NCBI RefSeq assembly: GCF_021530565.1
Contig: NZ_JAKGBI010000015.1
Span: 62,001-126,000, forward strand
Reading direction: 5' to 3'
DNA: 64,000 nt
From: Pseudoalteromonas sp. SMS1
GTDB taxonomy: Bacteria; Pseudomonadota; Gammaproteobacteria; Enterobacterales; Alteromonadaceae
Part shown: piece after piece, positions 1-11,784 of the stretch
How the letters are laid out: each line of letters opens with the position of its first letter
Numbering within the stretch: the stretch's first letter is position 1
Program-made: the position numbers and the translations under genes
Notes under the pieces: model-generated
What the model saw: only the letters and a program-made list of their open reading frames with translations
Told to the model about the DNA's origin: nothing
The model's database searches: none

Positions 1-1826
1 CAATGAAAGAGCCTCAAGTGCTACCAGCACGCTTACCTCATATCCTATTGAATGGCGTGACGGGGATTGCAGTTGGTATGGCCACGGATATTCCACCACA
101 CAATGTGAATGAGCTGGCCACAGCATGCTGCATGCTGCTGGACAAACCTAAAACGACGTTAGAGGAACTGCTCGAGGTCGTACAAGCACCCGATTACCCG
201 ACTGAAGCAGAAATCATCACGCCAAAAGATGATATTCGTAAAATCTATACCACGGGGCGTGGTTCAATCAAGATGCGTGCAGTGTATCAAGAAGAGCAAG
301 GTGAAATCGTTATCACTGCTTTGCCACACCAGACCTCTGGTGCGAAGATACTTGAGCAAATCGCTGCGCAAATGACCGCTAAAAAGCTGCCGATGGTTGC
401 CGATTTACGGGACGAGTCAGACCATGAAAACCCAACGCGTATTGTTGTTGTGCCGCGCTCTAACCGAGTTAAAGCAGAACCACTGATGGCGCATTTGTTT
501 GCAACGACCGATCTTGAGAAGAACTATCGTGTAAACCTTAACATGATTGGTTTAGATGGACGTCCTCAGGTCAAAGATCTCCAACAAATTCTTTCTGAGT
601 GGTTAATATTCCGTCGTGAAACTGTGCGCAGAAGGTTGCAGTATCGCCTTGACAAGGTATTGGCGCGCTTACACATTTTAGAAGGCTTGATGATTGCTTT
701 CTTAAATATTGATGAAGTCATTGAAATCATTCGTAATGAGGAAGAACCTAAAGCAGAGTTAATGTCTCGATTTGGTTTGTCTGACACCCAAGCAGAAGCC
801 ATTCTTGACTTGAAGTTACGCCACCTTGCGAAACTTGAAGAGATGAAGATCCGCGGTGAACAAGATGAGTTGAGTAAAGAGCGTGACAAATTAGAGTTAA
901 CGCTGGGCTCTGATCGTCGCATGTCGACATTAATGAAAAAAGAAATCCAAGAAGCCGCGGAGCTGTATGGCGATGAAAGACGTTCGCCAGTAATTGAAAG
1001 ACAGGAAGCGAAAGCGCTGAGTGAAAAGGATCTCATCCCGTCTGAATCGGTGACCGTGGTGCTGTCCGAAAAGGGCTGGGCTCGTTTTGCCAAAGGTCAT
1101 GAAATCGATGCAGAGGGATTAAATTATCGCTCTGGTGATAGCTATAAAGCTTCTGCCAAGGGCAAGAGTAATCAGCCTGCGGTCTTTTTAGATAGTTCTG
1201 GTCGCGCTTTTGCGACAGATGCGCACAGTTTGCCCTCTGCAAGAAGCCAGGGCGAACCAATGACAGGTCGATTTAACCTTGCAACAGGGGTGAATTTTGA
1301 GCATGTTGTCATGGGGGAGGAGCAAGATCTATATTTGATGGCAACAGATGGTGGCTATGGATTTATCACTGAATTCTCTGATTTGGTCAGCAAGAATAAA
1401 AATGGTAAGGCGCTGGTCAGTATTCCTAAAGGTGCAGAGTTGATGGCACCCATTACTGTCAATGATGTAGCTACAGATCGCTGTATGGCGATTTCTAACG
1501 AAGGCCGCATGTTGCTTTTCCCACTGAGAGATTTGCCGAAATTGGCCAAAGGTAAAGGGAATAAGATTATTTCCATTCCAAACGCCAAAGTGCAGGCAAG
1601 AGAGGAGTTTGTCAAAGTGCTGGCGGTTGTCCCAGAGGGACGTGCGGTTACACTATATGCTGGAAAACGCAAGTTGACACTGAAAAACTCTGATCTTGAA
1701 CATTATTTTGGAGAGCGAGGGCGCCGAGGTAATAAGTTACCGCGGGGCTTGCAGCGCGTCGATAACTTTGAAGTTGAGTTTATAGAAGCGGAAGATATCA
1801 ACCCTGAAGGGGATACGGAAGCCTAA
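1..1826 (+). CDS. parC: DNA topoisomerase IV subunit A, 5'-truncated by the window edge
   Basis: Subunit A of topoisomerase IV, the type II enzyme that decatenates daughter chromosomes together with ParE. The visible 607 residues are open from the window start, so the gene begins upstream; about 145 N-terminal residues, including the winged-helix catalytic tyrosine, are missing if the length is like E. coli ParC (752 aa). The opening [20 protein letters not shown] and PPHNVNE match the conserved breakage-reunion domain; the long coiled-coil tower follows and the last ~250 residues are the beta-pinwheel DNA-wrapping domain. The overall length favours ParC over GyrA, which would be longer. A good intrinsic terminator follows, so it is the last gene of its unit. 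Confidence 0.93.
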   Translation, partial: MKEPQVLPARLPHILLNGVTGIAVGMATDIPPHNVNELATACCMLLDKPKTTLEELLEVVQAPDYPTEAEIITPKDDIRKIYTTGRGSIKMRAVYQEEQGEIVITALPHQTSGAKILEQIAAQMTAKKLPMVADLRDESDHENPTRIVVVPRSNRVKAEPLMAHLFATTDLEKNYRVNLNMIGLDGRPQVKDLQQILSEWLIFRRETVRRRLQYRLDKVLARLHILEGLMIAFLNIDEVIEIIRNEEEPKAELMSRFGLSDTQAEAILDLKLRHLAKLEEMKIRGEQDELSKERDKLELTLGSDRRMSTLMKKEIQEAAELYGDERRSPVIERQEAKALSEKDLIPSESVTVVLSEKGWARFAKGHEIDAEGLNYRSGDSYKASAKGKSNQPAVFLDSSGRAFATDAHSLPSARSQGEPMTGRFNLATGVNFEHVVMGEEQDLYLMATDGGYGFITEFSDLVSKNKNGKALVSIPKGAELMAPITVNDVATDRCMAISNEGRMLLFPLRDLPKLAKGKGNKIISIPNAKVQAREEFVKVLAVVPEGRAVTLYAGKRKLTLKNSDLEHYFGERGRRGNKLPRGLQRVDNFEVEFIEAEDINPEGDTEA

Positions 1827-1838
1827 AGCGATGAGAGG

Positions 1839-1864
1839 AGCGGGTCAAATGACTCGCTTTTTTA
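1839..1864 (+). terminator. Intrinsic terminator of parC
   Basis: An 8-bp stem (AGCGGGTC with GACTCGCT, one G-U pair) around a 4-nt AAAT loop, followed by a run of six T. It lies 13 nt after the parC stop codon. Confidence 0.85.
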
Positions 1865-2056
1865 TTGCCCGTCGAGCATCAACATTGCGCAGCGCATTGT
1901 CATCATTTCCTCGTTAATCTGTCACTTTGCAGTAAAAACCCTGATGTATGACAAGCAATTTCTATCTGACTCGGCTAGAATACACGGTTATAAGTTATTC
2001 TTGTTCAGAGTGACACCCAACAGTGGTGACGCTCGCACTGACAATACGGGGTTTTT

Positions 2057-2620
2057 ATGTCTGAGAAGTGCTACATTACAGCGCAACAGTTACTAGAGGA
2101 TTCTTTCCGTCTAGCGGCTCAAGTTTATGAAGATGGGTTCCGTCCTGACTTTATCATTGGTATTTGGCGAGGAGGCGCACCTATTGGGATCGCTGTGCAA
2201 GAGTACTATGACTATAAAGGCATCGAAACAGACCATATCGCTGTTCGTACTTCTTCATACTATGGCATTGGTCAGCAGTCTAAAGAGATTAAAGTTCACG
2301 GTTTGCATTACATCATTGAGAATGCCAATGCCGGAGACTCGTTATTAATTGTTGATGACGTATTCGATTCGGGTCGCAGCATCTATGCACTTCGCGAAAA
2401 ACTAGAAGAGCTTATGCGACTAAATCTGCCTAAAGATATCCGTGTTGCTTGTCCTTATTACAAACCAACCAATAAAAAAGTGCCTATGACGCCAGACTAT
2501 TATATTCATGAGTCTGATGAGTGGTTGGTATTTCCACATGAGCTTTCAGGGCTGACACCGGATGAATTAATCGCTGGTAAGTCAGACCTAGCAAACATCA
2601 AAGAACTATTTACCAAGTGA
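2057..2620 (+). CDS. Purine (hypoxanthine-type) phosphoribosyltransferase
   Basis: A 187-aa type I phosphoribosyltransferase that should transfer ribose 5-phosphate from PRPP to a purine base in salvage. The PRPP-binding signature VDDVFDSGRS lies at residues 99-108, and the loop IWRGGAP at 36-42 is the usual second PRPP contact. The C-terminal hood residues YYIHESDEWLVFPHE resemble the xanthine/hypoxanthine group, so the exact base (hypoxanthine, guanine or xanthine) cannot be fixed from sequence. It stands alone between two intrinsic terminators, so it is monocistronic. The ATG follows a T-rich stretch with a poor Shine-Dalgarno (GGGG, 6 nt upstream). Confidence 0.8.
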   Translation: MSEKCYITAQQLLEDSFRLAAQVYEDGFRPDFIIGIWRGGAPIGIAVQEYYDYKGIETDHIAVRTSSYYGIGQQSKEIKVHGLHYIIENANAGDSLLIVDDVFDSGRSIYALREKLEELMRLNLPKDIRVACPYYKPTNKKVPMTPDYYIHESDEWLVFPHELSGLTPDELIAGKSDLANIKELFTK

Positions 2621-2634
2621 TGTAATAAACGTTC

Positions 2635-2674
2635 AAAAAAGCCGCTGAAAACCTGTTTTTTCAGCGGCTTTTTT
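2635..2674 (+). terminator. Strong intrinsic terminator
   Basis: AAAAAAGCCGCTGAAAA pairs with TTTTTCAGCGGCTTTTTT around a short loop. The A and T flanks make it work on both strands, but only the plus-strand phosphoribosyltransferase gene reads into it. Confidence 0.9.
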
Positions 2675-2733
2675 ATGGCTGCTTATAAGTGCATTTGTTA
2701 CACTCCAGCCATTGTGATTTATGCATTTTTAGT

Positions 2734-3651
2734 ATGACAGACTATCAATCAATTTTAGAGCGTACCGTTTCGCATGTACAGCCATTCTTGTCTCAGGGAC
2801 AAGTAGCCGATTACATTCCTGCTTTGGCTGAGCAGCAGTTGGGACAGTTTGCGATAGCCATTCAAACGCAATCAGGTGAAACTTATTGTGCGGGCGCTTG
2901 CGACGCCAAATTTACGGTGCAGTCAGTGTCCAAGGTGATGACTTTGACGCTGGCTTTGCAGCGATATGGTGATGAGTTATGGCACAGAGTCGGCAAGGAG
3001 CCCTCTGGCACAGCTTTCAACTCTTTGACTCAGCTAGAGTTTGAAAATGGTATACCACGAAACCCCTTTATTAATGCCGGTGCAATCGTCACGTGCGATG
3101 CGTTGTATTCGCGTTTGAGTGCGCCGATCCACACCATGCTCGAAAGCTATCGTATGCAAACCGGTAACCCGAAGTTATCCATTAACAAAGTGGTTGCGCA
3201 GTCTGAATATGAACATCGCTATCGCAATGCAGCGATGGCGTATTTAATGAAGTCATTTGGCAACTTTAATAATGAAGTTGAAGAGGTGTTGTGGTCATAC
3301 TTTAATTTTTGTGCCATTGAGTTGAATGTCGCGGAGTTGGCCAAGTGCTTTTCGTATTTGTCTAACGGCGGCGTTTGCACTCAGACAAAACAGCAAATAT
3401 TACCAGCGAAACAGGTGAAGCAATTGAACTCTTTGCTGTTTACCAGTGGTCTTTATGATGCGGCGGGAGATTTTGGATATCGTGTGGGTATGCCTGGCAA
3501 GTCTGGTGTTTCGGGGGCGATAATCGCAGTTGTACCAGGGCGGTTTACGATTGCTGTATGGTCACCTGGACTTGATACAGTTGGGAATTCTGTTGCGGGT
3601 ATTACGGCGTTAGAGTTTCTTGCTGAGGAGCTCGGCACAGCAATTTTCTAA
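2734..3651 (+). CDS. glsA: Glutaminase A
   Basis: Serine-dependent glutaminase that converts glutamine to glutamate and ammonia in the cytoplasm. With the start at the MTDYQ methionine the protein is 305 aa, close to E. coli YneH/GlsA2 (308). An upstream in-frame extension of 15 residues has no family counterpart, so I chose the internal ATG, although no good ribosome-binding site precedes it. The beta-lactamase-like catalytic pair is seen as SVSK (Ser64 and Lys67). Other family blocks are NPFINAGAI and the C-terminal GKSGVSG. It converges on gsk, and a shared bidirectional terminator separates them. Confidence 0.92.
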   Translation: MTDYQSILERTVSHVQPFLSQGQVADYIPALAEQQLGQFAIAIQTQSGETYCAGACDAKFTVQSVSKVMTLTLALQRYGDELWHRVGKEPSGTAFNSLTQLEFENGIPRNPFINAGAIVTCDALYSRLSAPIHTMLESYRMQTGNPKLSINKVVAQSEYEHRYRNAAMAYLMKSFGNFNNEVEEVLWSYFNFCAIELNVAELAKCFSYLSNGGVCTQTKQQILPAKQVKQLNSLLFTSGLYDAAGDFGYRVGMPGKSGVSGAIIAVVPGRFTIAVWSPGLDTVGNSVAGITALEFLAEELGTAIF

Positions 3652-3658
3652 CGCCGAT

Positions 3659-3684
3659 AATAGCGCGATATTTATCGCGCTATT
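3659..3684. terminator. Bidirectional terminator between glsA and gsk
   Basis: AATAGCGCGAT and ATCGCGCTATT form a perfect 11-bp stem around ATTT. It is flanked by A/T-rich sequence on both sides and lies between two convergent genes; the T tracts are short. Confidence 0.7.
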
Positions 3685-3689
3685 TAAAT

Positions 3690-4994
3690 TTATTGGTCCC
3701 AGTAAGACTGCTCTAACGAGTCTTCTCTTTCTGGTAGTCCGCGAGACAGTCTGGGTGAATGTTGCACCAATACTTCGAAGCTGGCACGGTTAGCGTATTT
3801 ACTAATTTGCGCCAGTGAGGAGTATGTGATCGCAGACTGCTCATGCTTCGCAGAGTTAGGTACATTCAAGCGATGGTAAACATTGGCTGATAAGTCATGT
3901 AAAACCGCTGCTAACGCACAATCTCCAGCGCCATTGGTGTTTTTAATTGTGTCGGGACCGCCCATATATGGTGCAGTATGGCTATATACTCGAACAGGTC
4001 GTTCACAGCGTGACTTGCGCATTGCACGAGAAAACTCATAGCGGTTAAATTCAGGAATAGCGCCAGGTAAAAGCGGATACTCTGTTTCTCGTTTCATCTC
4101 ATCTTCTACATAACCCGCCATGTAAAGACCCGTTGGACCTGCGGTACAAATGACCAAGTCAACCCAATCCAGTGCTTTATCAGCAGCCATGAGCGGATCA
4201 TCAAACCCGGTGATTGCTTCGCCTTCCTCTTCGTTCATGGCAAGAATGTCGACATGCTTTTCGACAAATTCAGCCCACCACTGAGGATCTTGTTCAATCA
4301 AAAACTTAGTACCAAGAGTAAGTACTACAGGGACACCAGCTTGGTTGGCGTACTCTACCGCCTGCATGGTGGCTTGCGTCATTGTTTCATCCCCGTTGGT
4401 ACGCATTAGGTATGCGCTGATCACCAAAGCTGAGGCATTTTCTATCAAAGACTGGCTGATAGATTCAGGCTTTAAGTAGTTCATTAAGCCAGCACTAATG
4501 GCAAAGGTTCTTTCGCCACTATCATCAATTAACGTAAAGCAACGGCCAATTGGGCCAGCAACAGGTTGCAAGTGATCTAAGTCGACACGGCTAGACGTAT
4601 TACATAAAAATTTATACGCATAGCTGCCGATTTCTATACTTTCACTCATTACGCCCAGCAAAACCGAACGGTCATCTGCTAGAACTGAGTAGTTGTGCAT
4701 GGTGTTGCCAATGGTGCCGCCTGCAAATTCGTAGTCAATCATGTCATCACGTTTTAAACGCTCATAGAGCGCGTTGGTGACATCATTGTCTATGACTTGT
4801 GACATACCGCGTTGCAGATGGAATTCATCTAAAAACGCTTGGTCGACTTTGGCTTCAATATCAACAACGATTTGATCAATGCCGCAAATATAGTTGCGCT
4901 TTAAGCGATCTTCAGCATTTAAGTGATTGATAAGTGGGTCCTTATCCTCCACTGGAAAATAATGTTTATGCCTACGGTGTCCCGGAAATTTCAT
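3690..4994 (-). CDS. gsk: Inosine-guanosine kinase
   Basis: PfkB-family kinase that phosphorylates guanosine and inosine with ATP for purine salvage. At 434 aa it equals the usual length of E. coli Gsk, and it carries the PfkB signature NTNGAGD, with GAGD at 355-358 forming the anion hole and catalytic Asp358. N-terminal family blocks such as AGGTIGNTMHNYS support Gsk over generic sugar kinases. It reads toward glsA and shares that terminator. A purine phosphoribosyltransferase lies about 1 kb away, so two salvage enzymes sit close together although not in one operon. Confidence 0.93.
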   Translation of the reverse strand: MKFPGHRRHKHYFPVEDKDPLINHLNAEDRLKRNYICGIDQIVVDIEAKVDQAFLDEFHLQRGMSQVIDNDVTNALYERLKRDDMIDYEFAGGTIGNTMHNYSVLADDRSVLLGVMSESIEIGSYAYKFLCNTSSRVDLDHLQPVAGPIGRCFTLIDDSGERTFAISAGLMNYLKPESISQSLIENASALVISAYLMRTNGDETMTQATMQAVEYANQAGVPVVLTLGTKFLIEQDPQWWAEFVEKHVDILAMNEEEGEAITGFDDPLMAADKALDWVDLVICTAGPTGLYMAGYVEDEMKRETEYPLLPGAIPEFNRYEFSRAMRKSRCERPVRVYSHTAPYMGGPDTIKNTNGAGDCALAAVLHDLSANVYHRLNVPNSAKHEQSAITYSSLAQISKYANRASFEVLVQHSPRLSRGLPEREDSLEQSYWDQ

Positions 4995-5103
4995 GTTTTA
5001 CCCGTGTGTTTTGAGCTCATTAAATAAAAAAAGCGGCGAATTATAGCCTAATTTTGTATGGGTGAGCCATGGTAATTTGGTAATTTTAGCAATAATTCTG
5101 TAA

Positions 5104-5840
<737 letters not shown>

Positions 5841-5932
5841 CAGAACCTCCTTTGTGAGAGAGAAAAAACTTACGCGTGACAGAAATACCCGTTTAATGTG
5901 ACAGGCTTATGACAAGGATGCTGGGATGCAAT

Positions 5933-7321
5933 TTATTCGCCAGAACTGAAAGGGAGCGCCCCATTTTCGTCTAACCAGACCAGAGCGTCAAAGTAGCGAC
6001 GTATGTTATCAACGTAATGTACCGCAACATCGCCACGCGCATATCCATATCTTGTGCTTCGATAGTAGCGCTTTTTTGTCAACAGTGGTAGTCGTTTTTT
6101 AACATCTGCCCAGCTGTGTGGATCGCCACCCTGCTGTGCCGTTAATTTGAGAGCATCACGCACGTGTCCCATACCAACGTTATACGCAGCAAGCGCCAAC
6201 CAAGTTCTATCTGGATTACTGACCCCATCGGGAACGCGAGCAATTAAATTGGCGAGATAGCGGGCTCCGCCACGAATATTTTGTTCAGGCTTTAATCTGT
6301 GTTTTACACCGACACTTTTGGCGGTACTTTGCGTGAGCATCATGATACCTCGAACACCTGTGGGGGATTTGGCTCGTGGGTTCCACATTGATTCTTGATA
6401 ACTCAAGGCTGCAAGTAGTCGCCAATCTAAGTCATATTGTTTAGAGTAGGCAATGAACCACTCGGCATATTTGGGTAAAGTTTGTTTACTCGCTTCAACA
6501 AAAGCAACGGTATTGACATAATTGAAGCGCGTAACATGACCAAAGTATTTCTCTTCCAGTGTCGCTAATTGGCCACTGCTCTGCATCTTCGCAAAGAATG
6601 GCATCAATAGCGCGTATAGCGAATCATCTGTTTGGCGTTTCATAACCCAAGCGATGGGATCTGACTGCGAGACAGAGAAGGCTATGCTGAGATTTGGGTG
6701 ATAGCGCCGAAACAAGGCCAGAGAGTGTGAGTCCACAATGGTATACTCTATTTCATTATTGAGAATACCGAGCAGTAGCTCCTCTTGATCGAGTAAAGTG
6801 GTTGTCTGCCATTGTAATTGAGGGTAGTTAACTTTGGCTTCTTCAAGTGATAATACATGGTGACTATTGGCGAGTACTGTTACGGGGGCCTCAAGTTGAG
6901 CGTAATTTCTGGGTCTTTGCTTCCCTTGTTTGTACACCAATTTTTGGCTTATCTGTCGATAATAAGGGCCAAAGCGAAATGATTCTGTTCGGCTTGGGTG
7001 ATAGCTTATGCCCGAAGCCACGACATCTAATTGGCCTTGCTCCAAGCTGGCAAAGAGTTTTTCCAGATTAAAAAAAGGGATAACTTCAAGTTGAACGCCA
7101 AGCTCATGAGCGAATGCGCCTGCTAATTCAAATTCAAATCCTTCCTCTTCTGTGTGGCCCTGATAATAAGTCGCAGGTCCGACTAAGGTACCCACTTTTA
7201 GTGTATTATTCGCCTTGATTTGCTGCAATTGGTTAGGAGGGGTTTTATCACACCCTATGAGAAACATGCTCACTAAGCAAATTGAAACGAAACAAGTCAA
7301 CCGAAGAATTACCATACCCAC
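5933..7321 (-). CDS. mltF: Membrane-bound lytic murein transglycosylase F
   Basis: Cleaves the MurNAc-GlcNAc bond of peptidoglycan with 1,6-anhydroMurNAc formation at the inner face of the outer membrane. Residues 1-24 form a lipoprotein signal with lipobox LIGC (Cys24). Residues ~35-265 are a solute-binding-protein family 3 domain, which in MltF acts as a regulatory module, and ~285-440 are the SLT domain with catalytic Glu310 in YQESMWNP, plus GVRGIMMLT and AAYNVGMGH. Length 462 is normal. It is divergent from purL and convergent with tadA. Confidence 0.94.
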   Translation of the reverse strand: MGMVILRLTCFVSICLVSMFLIGCDKTPPNQLQQIKANNTLKVGTLVGPATYYQGHTEEEGFEFELAGAFAHELGVQLEVIPFFNLEKLFASLEQGQLDVVASGISYHPSRTESFRFGPYYRQISQKLVYKQGKQRPRNYAQLEAPVTVLANSHHVLSLEEAKVNYPQLQWQTTTLLDQEELLLGILNNEIEYTIVDSHSLALFRRYHPNLSIAFSVSQSDPIAWVMKRQTDDSLYALLMPFFAKMQSSGQLATLEEKYFGHVTRFNYVNTVAFVEASKQTLPKYAEWFIAYSKQYDLDWRLLAALSYQESMWNPRAKSPTGVRGIMMLTQSTAKSVGVKHRLKPEQNIRGGARYLANLIARVPDGVSNPDRTWLALAAYNVGMGHVRDALKLTAQQGGDPHSWADVKKRLPLLTKKRYYRSTRYGYARGDVAVHYVDNIRRYFDALVWLDENGALPFSSGE

Positions 7322-7504
7322 CCTGATTCAGTTTATTCTGAGCCTGAAATACCTTTGTAAATTATCTTGTTAGAAATTGAAAAACAAAGAGTACCGTATA
7401 AATCATATCCATTAATTTGTATGCTCGCAGTTAAATTGAATTTTGTGAAGCGGGTTTTTTTCGATAAATGACAATTTTGAGTTAAATCTGTGCGTCAATT
7501 CGAC

Positions 7505-7510
7505 TATAAT
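7505..7510 (+). promoter_or_regulatory. -10 element of the purL promoter
   Basis: A perfect TATAAT 46 nt before the purL ATG. The -35 region at 17-bp spacing (TTAAAT) is weak. I saw no PurR-type 16-bp palindrome in the 235-bp gap between mltF and purL. Confidence 0.6.
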
Positions 7511-7556
7511 AGCGGCCCAAAATATCGTTCAATCCTTAACCCCGGATGAAATATCT

Positions 7557-10500
7557 ATGTTAATCCTACGTGGTGCACCTGCACTTTCTGATTTTAAAGT
7601 CCAAAAGATACTTAAAAGCTGCGCGGATGCAGAATTACCTGTTACTGGTGTTTACGCTGAGTTCATGCATTTTGCTGATTTAACTGCTGAACTTACAGAA
7701 GCAGAGTTAGATAAACTGAGCAAGCTGTTAACGTATGGGCCAACTGCTGTTGAACATACGCCAGAAGGCGCACTCGTTTTAGTGACGCCTCGCATCGGTA
7801 CTATTTCACCATGGGCATCAAAAGCGACCGATATCGCTAATAACTGTGGCCTAGATAAGGTACATCGTGTTGAGCGTGGCATCGCCTATTATGTTGAAGG
7901 TGAGCTAAGCGCTGCGCAACTAAATGAAGTGTCTAAGCTACTTCATGATCGTATGACTGAGTCTGTACACAGCCAATTAGAGGATGCGGGTCAGTTATTC
8001 CGTGTTGAAGAGCCGCGCCCAATGTCATCTGTAGACATTCTTGGCGGTGGCCGTGAAGCACTTGCGACGGCAAACGTTGAGCAGGGTTTTGCATTAGCGG
8101 ATGACGAAATTGACTACCTAGTAGAAAACTTTCAAAAATTAGGCCGTAACCCGAACGACATCGAGCTATTCATGTTCGCACAAGCGAACTCTGAGCACTG
8201 TCGTCACAAGATTTTCAACGCCGATTGGACAATCGACGGTGAGCAGCAGCCTAAGTCGCTGTTCAAAATGATCAAAAATACCTTCGAAACGCACCCAGAA
8301 AACGTATTGTCTGCATATAAAGATAACGCGGCAGTAATGAAGGGTTCTAAAGCGGGTCGTTTCTTCCCGAATAAAGAAGGTGAGTACAACTACAATCAGG
8401 AAAACATTGAAATCTTGATGAAAGTTGAAACGCACAACCACCCAACGGCGATTGCCCCTTTCTCGGGCGCATCAACGGGCTCTGGTGGTGAAATTCGTGA
8501 TGAAGGTGCTACAGGTCGTGGTTCTAAGCCTAAAGCGGGTTTGGTTGGTTTTACCGTTTCTAACCTCCGTATTCCTGGTTTTGAGCAGCCGTGGGAAACA
8601 AACTTTGGCAAGCCTGGCCGTATTGTCAATGCATTAGATATCATGATTGATGGCCCACTAGGTGGTGCGGCGTTCAACAACGAATTTGGTCGCCCGAATC
8701 TACTTGGTTACTTCCGTACCTACGAAGAAAAAGTGAACAGCCACAATGGTGAAGAGGTGCGTGGTTACCACAAGCCAATCATGCTTGCAGGTGGCCTTGG
8801 TAACATCCGTACTGAGCATGTTCAAAAAGGTGAAATTCCAGTTGGCGCTAAGCTAGTCGCGTTAGGTGGCCCTGCGATGAACATCGGTCTGGGTGGGGGG
8901 GCTGCATCATCAATGGCATCTGGTCAGTCAAACGAAGACTTGGACTTTGCGTCAGTACAGCGTGAAAACCCAGAAATGGAGCGTCGTTGTCAAGAAGTGA
9001 TCGACAAGTGTTGGCAGTTAGGCGACGAAAACCCAATCGCGTTTATCCACGATGTGGGCGCGGGTGGTCTATCAAACGCATTCCCTGAGCTAGTTGACGA
9101 CGGTGGTCGTGGTGGTAAATTCCAACTACGTAACATCCCGAACGATGAGCCGGGCATGGCACCACATGAGATCTGGTGTAACGAATCACAAGAACGTTAT
9201 GTACTAGCCGTAGCGGCAGAAGACTTTGACCGTTTTGAAGAAATTTGTAAGCGTGAGCGCGCGCAGTACGCTGTAATTGGTGAAGCAACTGAAGAGCGCC
9301 ATTTAACCGTTGCGGATAGCCACTTCGACAATAACCCTGTCGATCTTCCACTTGAAGTACTACTAGGTAAAGCACCTAAGATGCACCGTGACGTTGAGTC
9401 GAAGCAAGTATCTGGTGAAGCACTTAAGACTGACAGCATTGACGTAGAAGAAGCAGCTAAGCGTCTACTTCGTCTACCGACGATTGCAGAGAAAACATTC
9501 CTTATCACAATAGGTGACCGTACGGTTACGGGTTTAGTGGCACGTGACCAAATGGTTGGCCCTTGGCAGGTACCAGTAGCAAACTGTGCTGTAACAGCAG
9601 CAGCGTTTGACACTTACCACGGTGAAGCAATGTCAATGGGTGAGCGTACACCTGCAGCACTTCTAAACTATGGTGCATCAGCACGTTTAGCTGTTGCAGA
9701 AGCGCTAACGAACATTGCTGGCGCAAACATTGGCGGCCTTGAGAACATCAAGCTATCTGCAAACTGGATGGCAGCCGCAGGCCACCCAGGTGAAGACGCA
9801 GGTCTTTATGAAGCAGTAAAAGCTGTGGGTGAAGAGCTATGTCCAGCACTTGGTCTAACGATTCCTGTTGGTAAAGACTCAATGTCAATGAAGACGACTT
9901 GGCAAGACAACGGTGAAGATAAAGCGGTTACCGCACCTCTTTCTCTTGTGATCACTGCATTTGGCCGTGTAGAAGACATTCGTAAAACGGTCACGCCACA
10001 GCTTCGCACTGATAAAGGTGACTCAAGTCTAATCCTAGTTGACTTAGGTGCCGGCCAAAACCGTATGGGTGCATCAAGCCTTGCGCAGGTTTATAAGCAA
10101 CTTGGTGATAAGACACCGGATGTTGATAGCCCAGAGCTATTAAAAGGTTTTTACAACGCAATGCAAGCGCTAGTCGCTGACGAGAAGCTACTAGCTTACC
10201 ATGACCGTTCAGACGGTGGCTTATTCACTACCGTTGCTGAAATGGCATTTGCAGGTCGCACAGGTGTGACAGTAAACCTTGATAGCCTAACAGGCTCTGA
10301 CATCGAAGCACTTTATAACGAAGAGCTAGGTGCAGTCATTCAGATTCGCAATTCTGACCTTGCAGCAGTTGAAGCTGTGTTAGCAGATAACGGCCTTGCA
10401 GCTATCAGCCACACTATCGGTGCATTAAACGCAGAAGATAAAGTTATCTTCAACCGTGGTGGTGAAGCAGTACTTGCAAATACACGTACTGAATTACGTA

Positions 10501-11441
10501 CTATTTGGGCTGAAACGACTTATAAGATGCAAGCACTTCGTGATAACCCTGAGTGTGCTAAGCAAGAATTTGATGCAAAATTTGACGAGAAAGATCCAGG
10601 CCTAAACGTAAACCTGAGCTTTGACCTTAACGAAGACGTTGCTGCACCTTACATTGCTACGGGTGCCAAGCCTAAAATGGCAATCCTTCGTGAGCAAGGT
10701 GTGAACTCTCATGTTGAAATGGCAGCAGCGTTTAACCGTGCTGGATTTGCAGCAGTTGACGTGCACATGAGTGACATCCTTGAAGGTCGTCTAACGCTAG
10801 AAGAGTTCAAAGGGCTTGTCGCATGTGGTGGCTTCTCTTACGGTGACGTACTCGGTGCCGGTGAAGGCTGGGCTAAGTCAATTCTATTCAATGACATGGC
10901 ACGTGACCAGTTCCAAACATTCTTTGAGCGTCAAGACACGTTCAGCCTAGGTGTGTGTAATGGTTGTCAGATGCTATCGACACTGAAAGAGCTTATCCCA
11001 GGTACTGAACACTGGCCACGTTTTGTAACCAACAAGTCAGAGCGTTTTGAAGCTCGTTTCAGCCTTGTTGAAGTGCAAGAAAGCCCGTCAGTATTCTTCC
11101 AAGGTATGGCTGGCTCTCGTATGCCAATTGCGGTATCTCACGGCGAAGGCCATGCTGAGTTTGCAAACGACGCAGCAGTGAAAGCAGCATTGGAGTCTGG
11201 CACGGTAGCAGTTCAGTACGTTGATAACTTTGGTCAGCCCACGACGCAATACCCGAACAACCCGAATGGTTCACCAGAAGGTATCACAGGTATCACGTCA
11301 ACAGATGGTCGTGCAACAGTAATGATGCCGCACCCAGAGCGTGTATTCCGTGCAGTAGCTAACTCTTGGCACCCAGATGAGTGGAAAGAAGATAGCCCGT
11401 GGATGCGCATGTTCCGTAACGCACGTAAAAACGTGGGGTAA
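7557..11441 (+). CDS. purL: Phosphoribosylformylglycinamidine synthase (large single-chain form)
   Basis: Fourth step of de novo purine synthesis: FGAR + Gln + ATP to FGAM + Glu. At 1294 aa it is the fused proteobacterial type (E. coli 1295), with an N-terminal PurS-like domain, two AIR-synthase-like halves ([12 protein letters not shown] and KDSMSMKT regions) and a C-terminal class I glutamine amidotransferase. The nucleophile is Cys1134 in GVCNGCQ; GGFSYGD and the HPERVFR block near the end are intact. Third positions use a restricted, highly-expressed-like set of codons (CGT, GGT, CTA, GCA), unlike neighbouring ydbH. It is monocistronic, with a terminator about 110 nt downstream. Confidence 0.97.
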   Translation: MLILRGAPALSDFKVQKILKSCADAELPVTGVYAEFMHFADLTAELTEAELDKLSKLLTYGPTAVEHTPEGALVLVTPRIGTISPWASKATDIANNCGLDKVHRVERGIAYYVEGELSAAQLNEVSKLLHDRMTESVHSQLEDAGQLFRVEEPRPMSSVDILGGGREALATANVEQGFALADDEIDYLVENFQKLGRNPNDIELFMFAQANSEHCRHKIFNADWTIDGEQQPKSLFKMIKNTFETHPENVLSAYKDNAAVMKGSKAGRFFPNKEGEYNYNQENIEILMKVETHNHPTAIAPFSGASTGSGGEIRDEGATGRGSKPKAGLVGFTVSNLRIPGFEQPWETNFGKPGRIVNALDIMIDGPLGGAAFNNEFGRPNLLGYFRTYEEKVNSHNGEEVRGYHKPIMLAGGLGNIRTEHVQKGEIPVGAKLVALGGPAMNIGLGGGAASSMASGQSNEDLDFASVQRENPEMERRCQEVIDKCWQLGDENPIAFIHDVGAGGLSNAFPELVDDGGRGGKFQLRNIPNDEPGMAPHEIWCNESQERYVLAVAAEDFDRFEEICKRERAQYAVIGEATEERHLTVADSHFDNNPVDLPLEVLLGKAPKMHRDVESKQVSGEALKTDSIDVEEAAKRLLRLPTIAEKTFLITIGDRTVTGLVARDQMVGPWQVPVANCAVTAAAFDTYHGEAMSMGERTPAALLNYGASARLAVAEALTNIAGANIGGLENIKLSANWMAAAGHPGEDAGLYEAVKAVGEELCPALGLTIPVGKDSMSMKTTWQDNGEDKAVTAPLSLVITAFGRVEDIRKTVTPQLRTDKGDSSLILVDLGAGQNRMGASSLAQVYKQLGDKTPDVDSPELLKGFYNAMQALVADEKLLAYHDRSDGGLFTTVAEMAFAGRTGVTVNLDSLTGSDIEALYNEELGAVIQIRNSDLAAVEAVLADNGLAAISHTIGALNAEDKVIFNRGGEAVLANTRTELRTIWAETTYKMQALRDNPECAKQEFDAKFDEKDPGLNVNLSFDLNEDVAAPYIATGAKPKMAILREQGVNSHVEMAAAFNRAGFAAVDVHMSDILEGRLTLEEFKGLVACGGFSYGDVLGAGEGWAKSILFNDMARDQFQTFFERQDTFSLGVCNGCQMLSTLKELIPGTEHWPRFVTNKSERFEARFSLVEVQESPSVFFQGMAGSRMPIAVSHGEGHAEFANDAAVKAALESGTVAVQYVDNFGQPTTQYPNNPNGSPEGITGITSTDGRATVMMPHPERVFRAVANSWHPDEWKEDSPWMRMFRNARKNVG

Positions 11442-11475
11442 AACACGACCGAAACGAAGTTTCGCAGCGTGTTTT
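11440..11475. repeat. Nested inverted repeat just after purL
   Basis: AAAACACG and CGTGTTTT form an outer 8-bp stem and GAAAC/GTTTC a second stem inside it, starting on the purL stop codon. The next ~70 nt contain the small palindrome TCATGGATGA and no coding potential. It has no T run of its own, so it is not a simple terminator; it may be a 3'-end protecting structure or part of an intergenic repeat family. Confidence 0.5.
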
Positions 11476-11550
11476 ACGCGAGTCATGGATGACGAGCCGG
11501 GCCGCAGCTTCAGGACGAATTAGTCTGCACTGCCTTAACTAGCTTTAAAG

Positions 11551-11577
11551 AAAAGGTCACTTCGGTGGCCTTTTTTG
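11551..11577 (+). terminator. Intrinsic terminator of purL
   Basis: AAGGTCAC and GTGGCCTT (one G-U pair) close a TTCG tetraloop, followed by a T-rich tract. The remaining 200 bp to ydbH show no gene that I can support. Confidence 0.85.
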
Positions 11578-11784
11578 TAGCTTTAAAAAAGCGAACGCTT
11601 GGCAGTGAACTATTTTCTGGTTGGCTTGTATTTCAAAGCAACGTTGAATTCGGGTTCGCCGAAACGTCCAAATTTTTATTGTCTTCTCTGTGCTATTTTA
11701 CAACTTCTTACTTAGTTCTACATTACATTGTTTCAATGATGGCTTACACTAACAGCCTTAAGTCGCTAATTTATCTAGGAACAA

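Noticed and set aside
7322..7556. PurR operator before purL
   Set aside because: No 16-bp ACGCAAACG-type palindrome was found.
9043..9613. Long antisense ORFs inside purL
   Set aside because: They come from biased codons of purL on the other strand; no ribosome-binding sites and no recognisable families.
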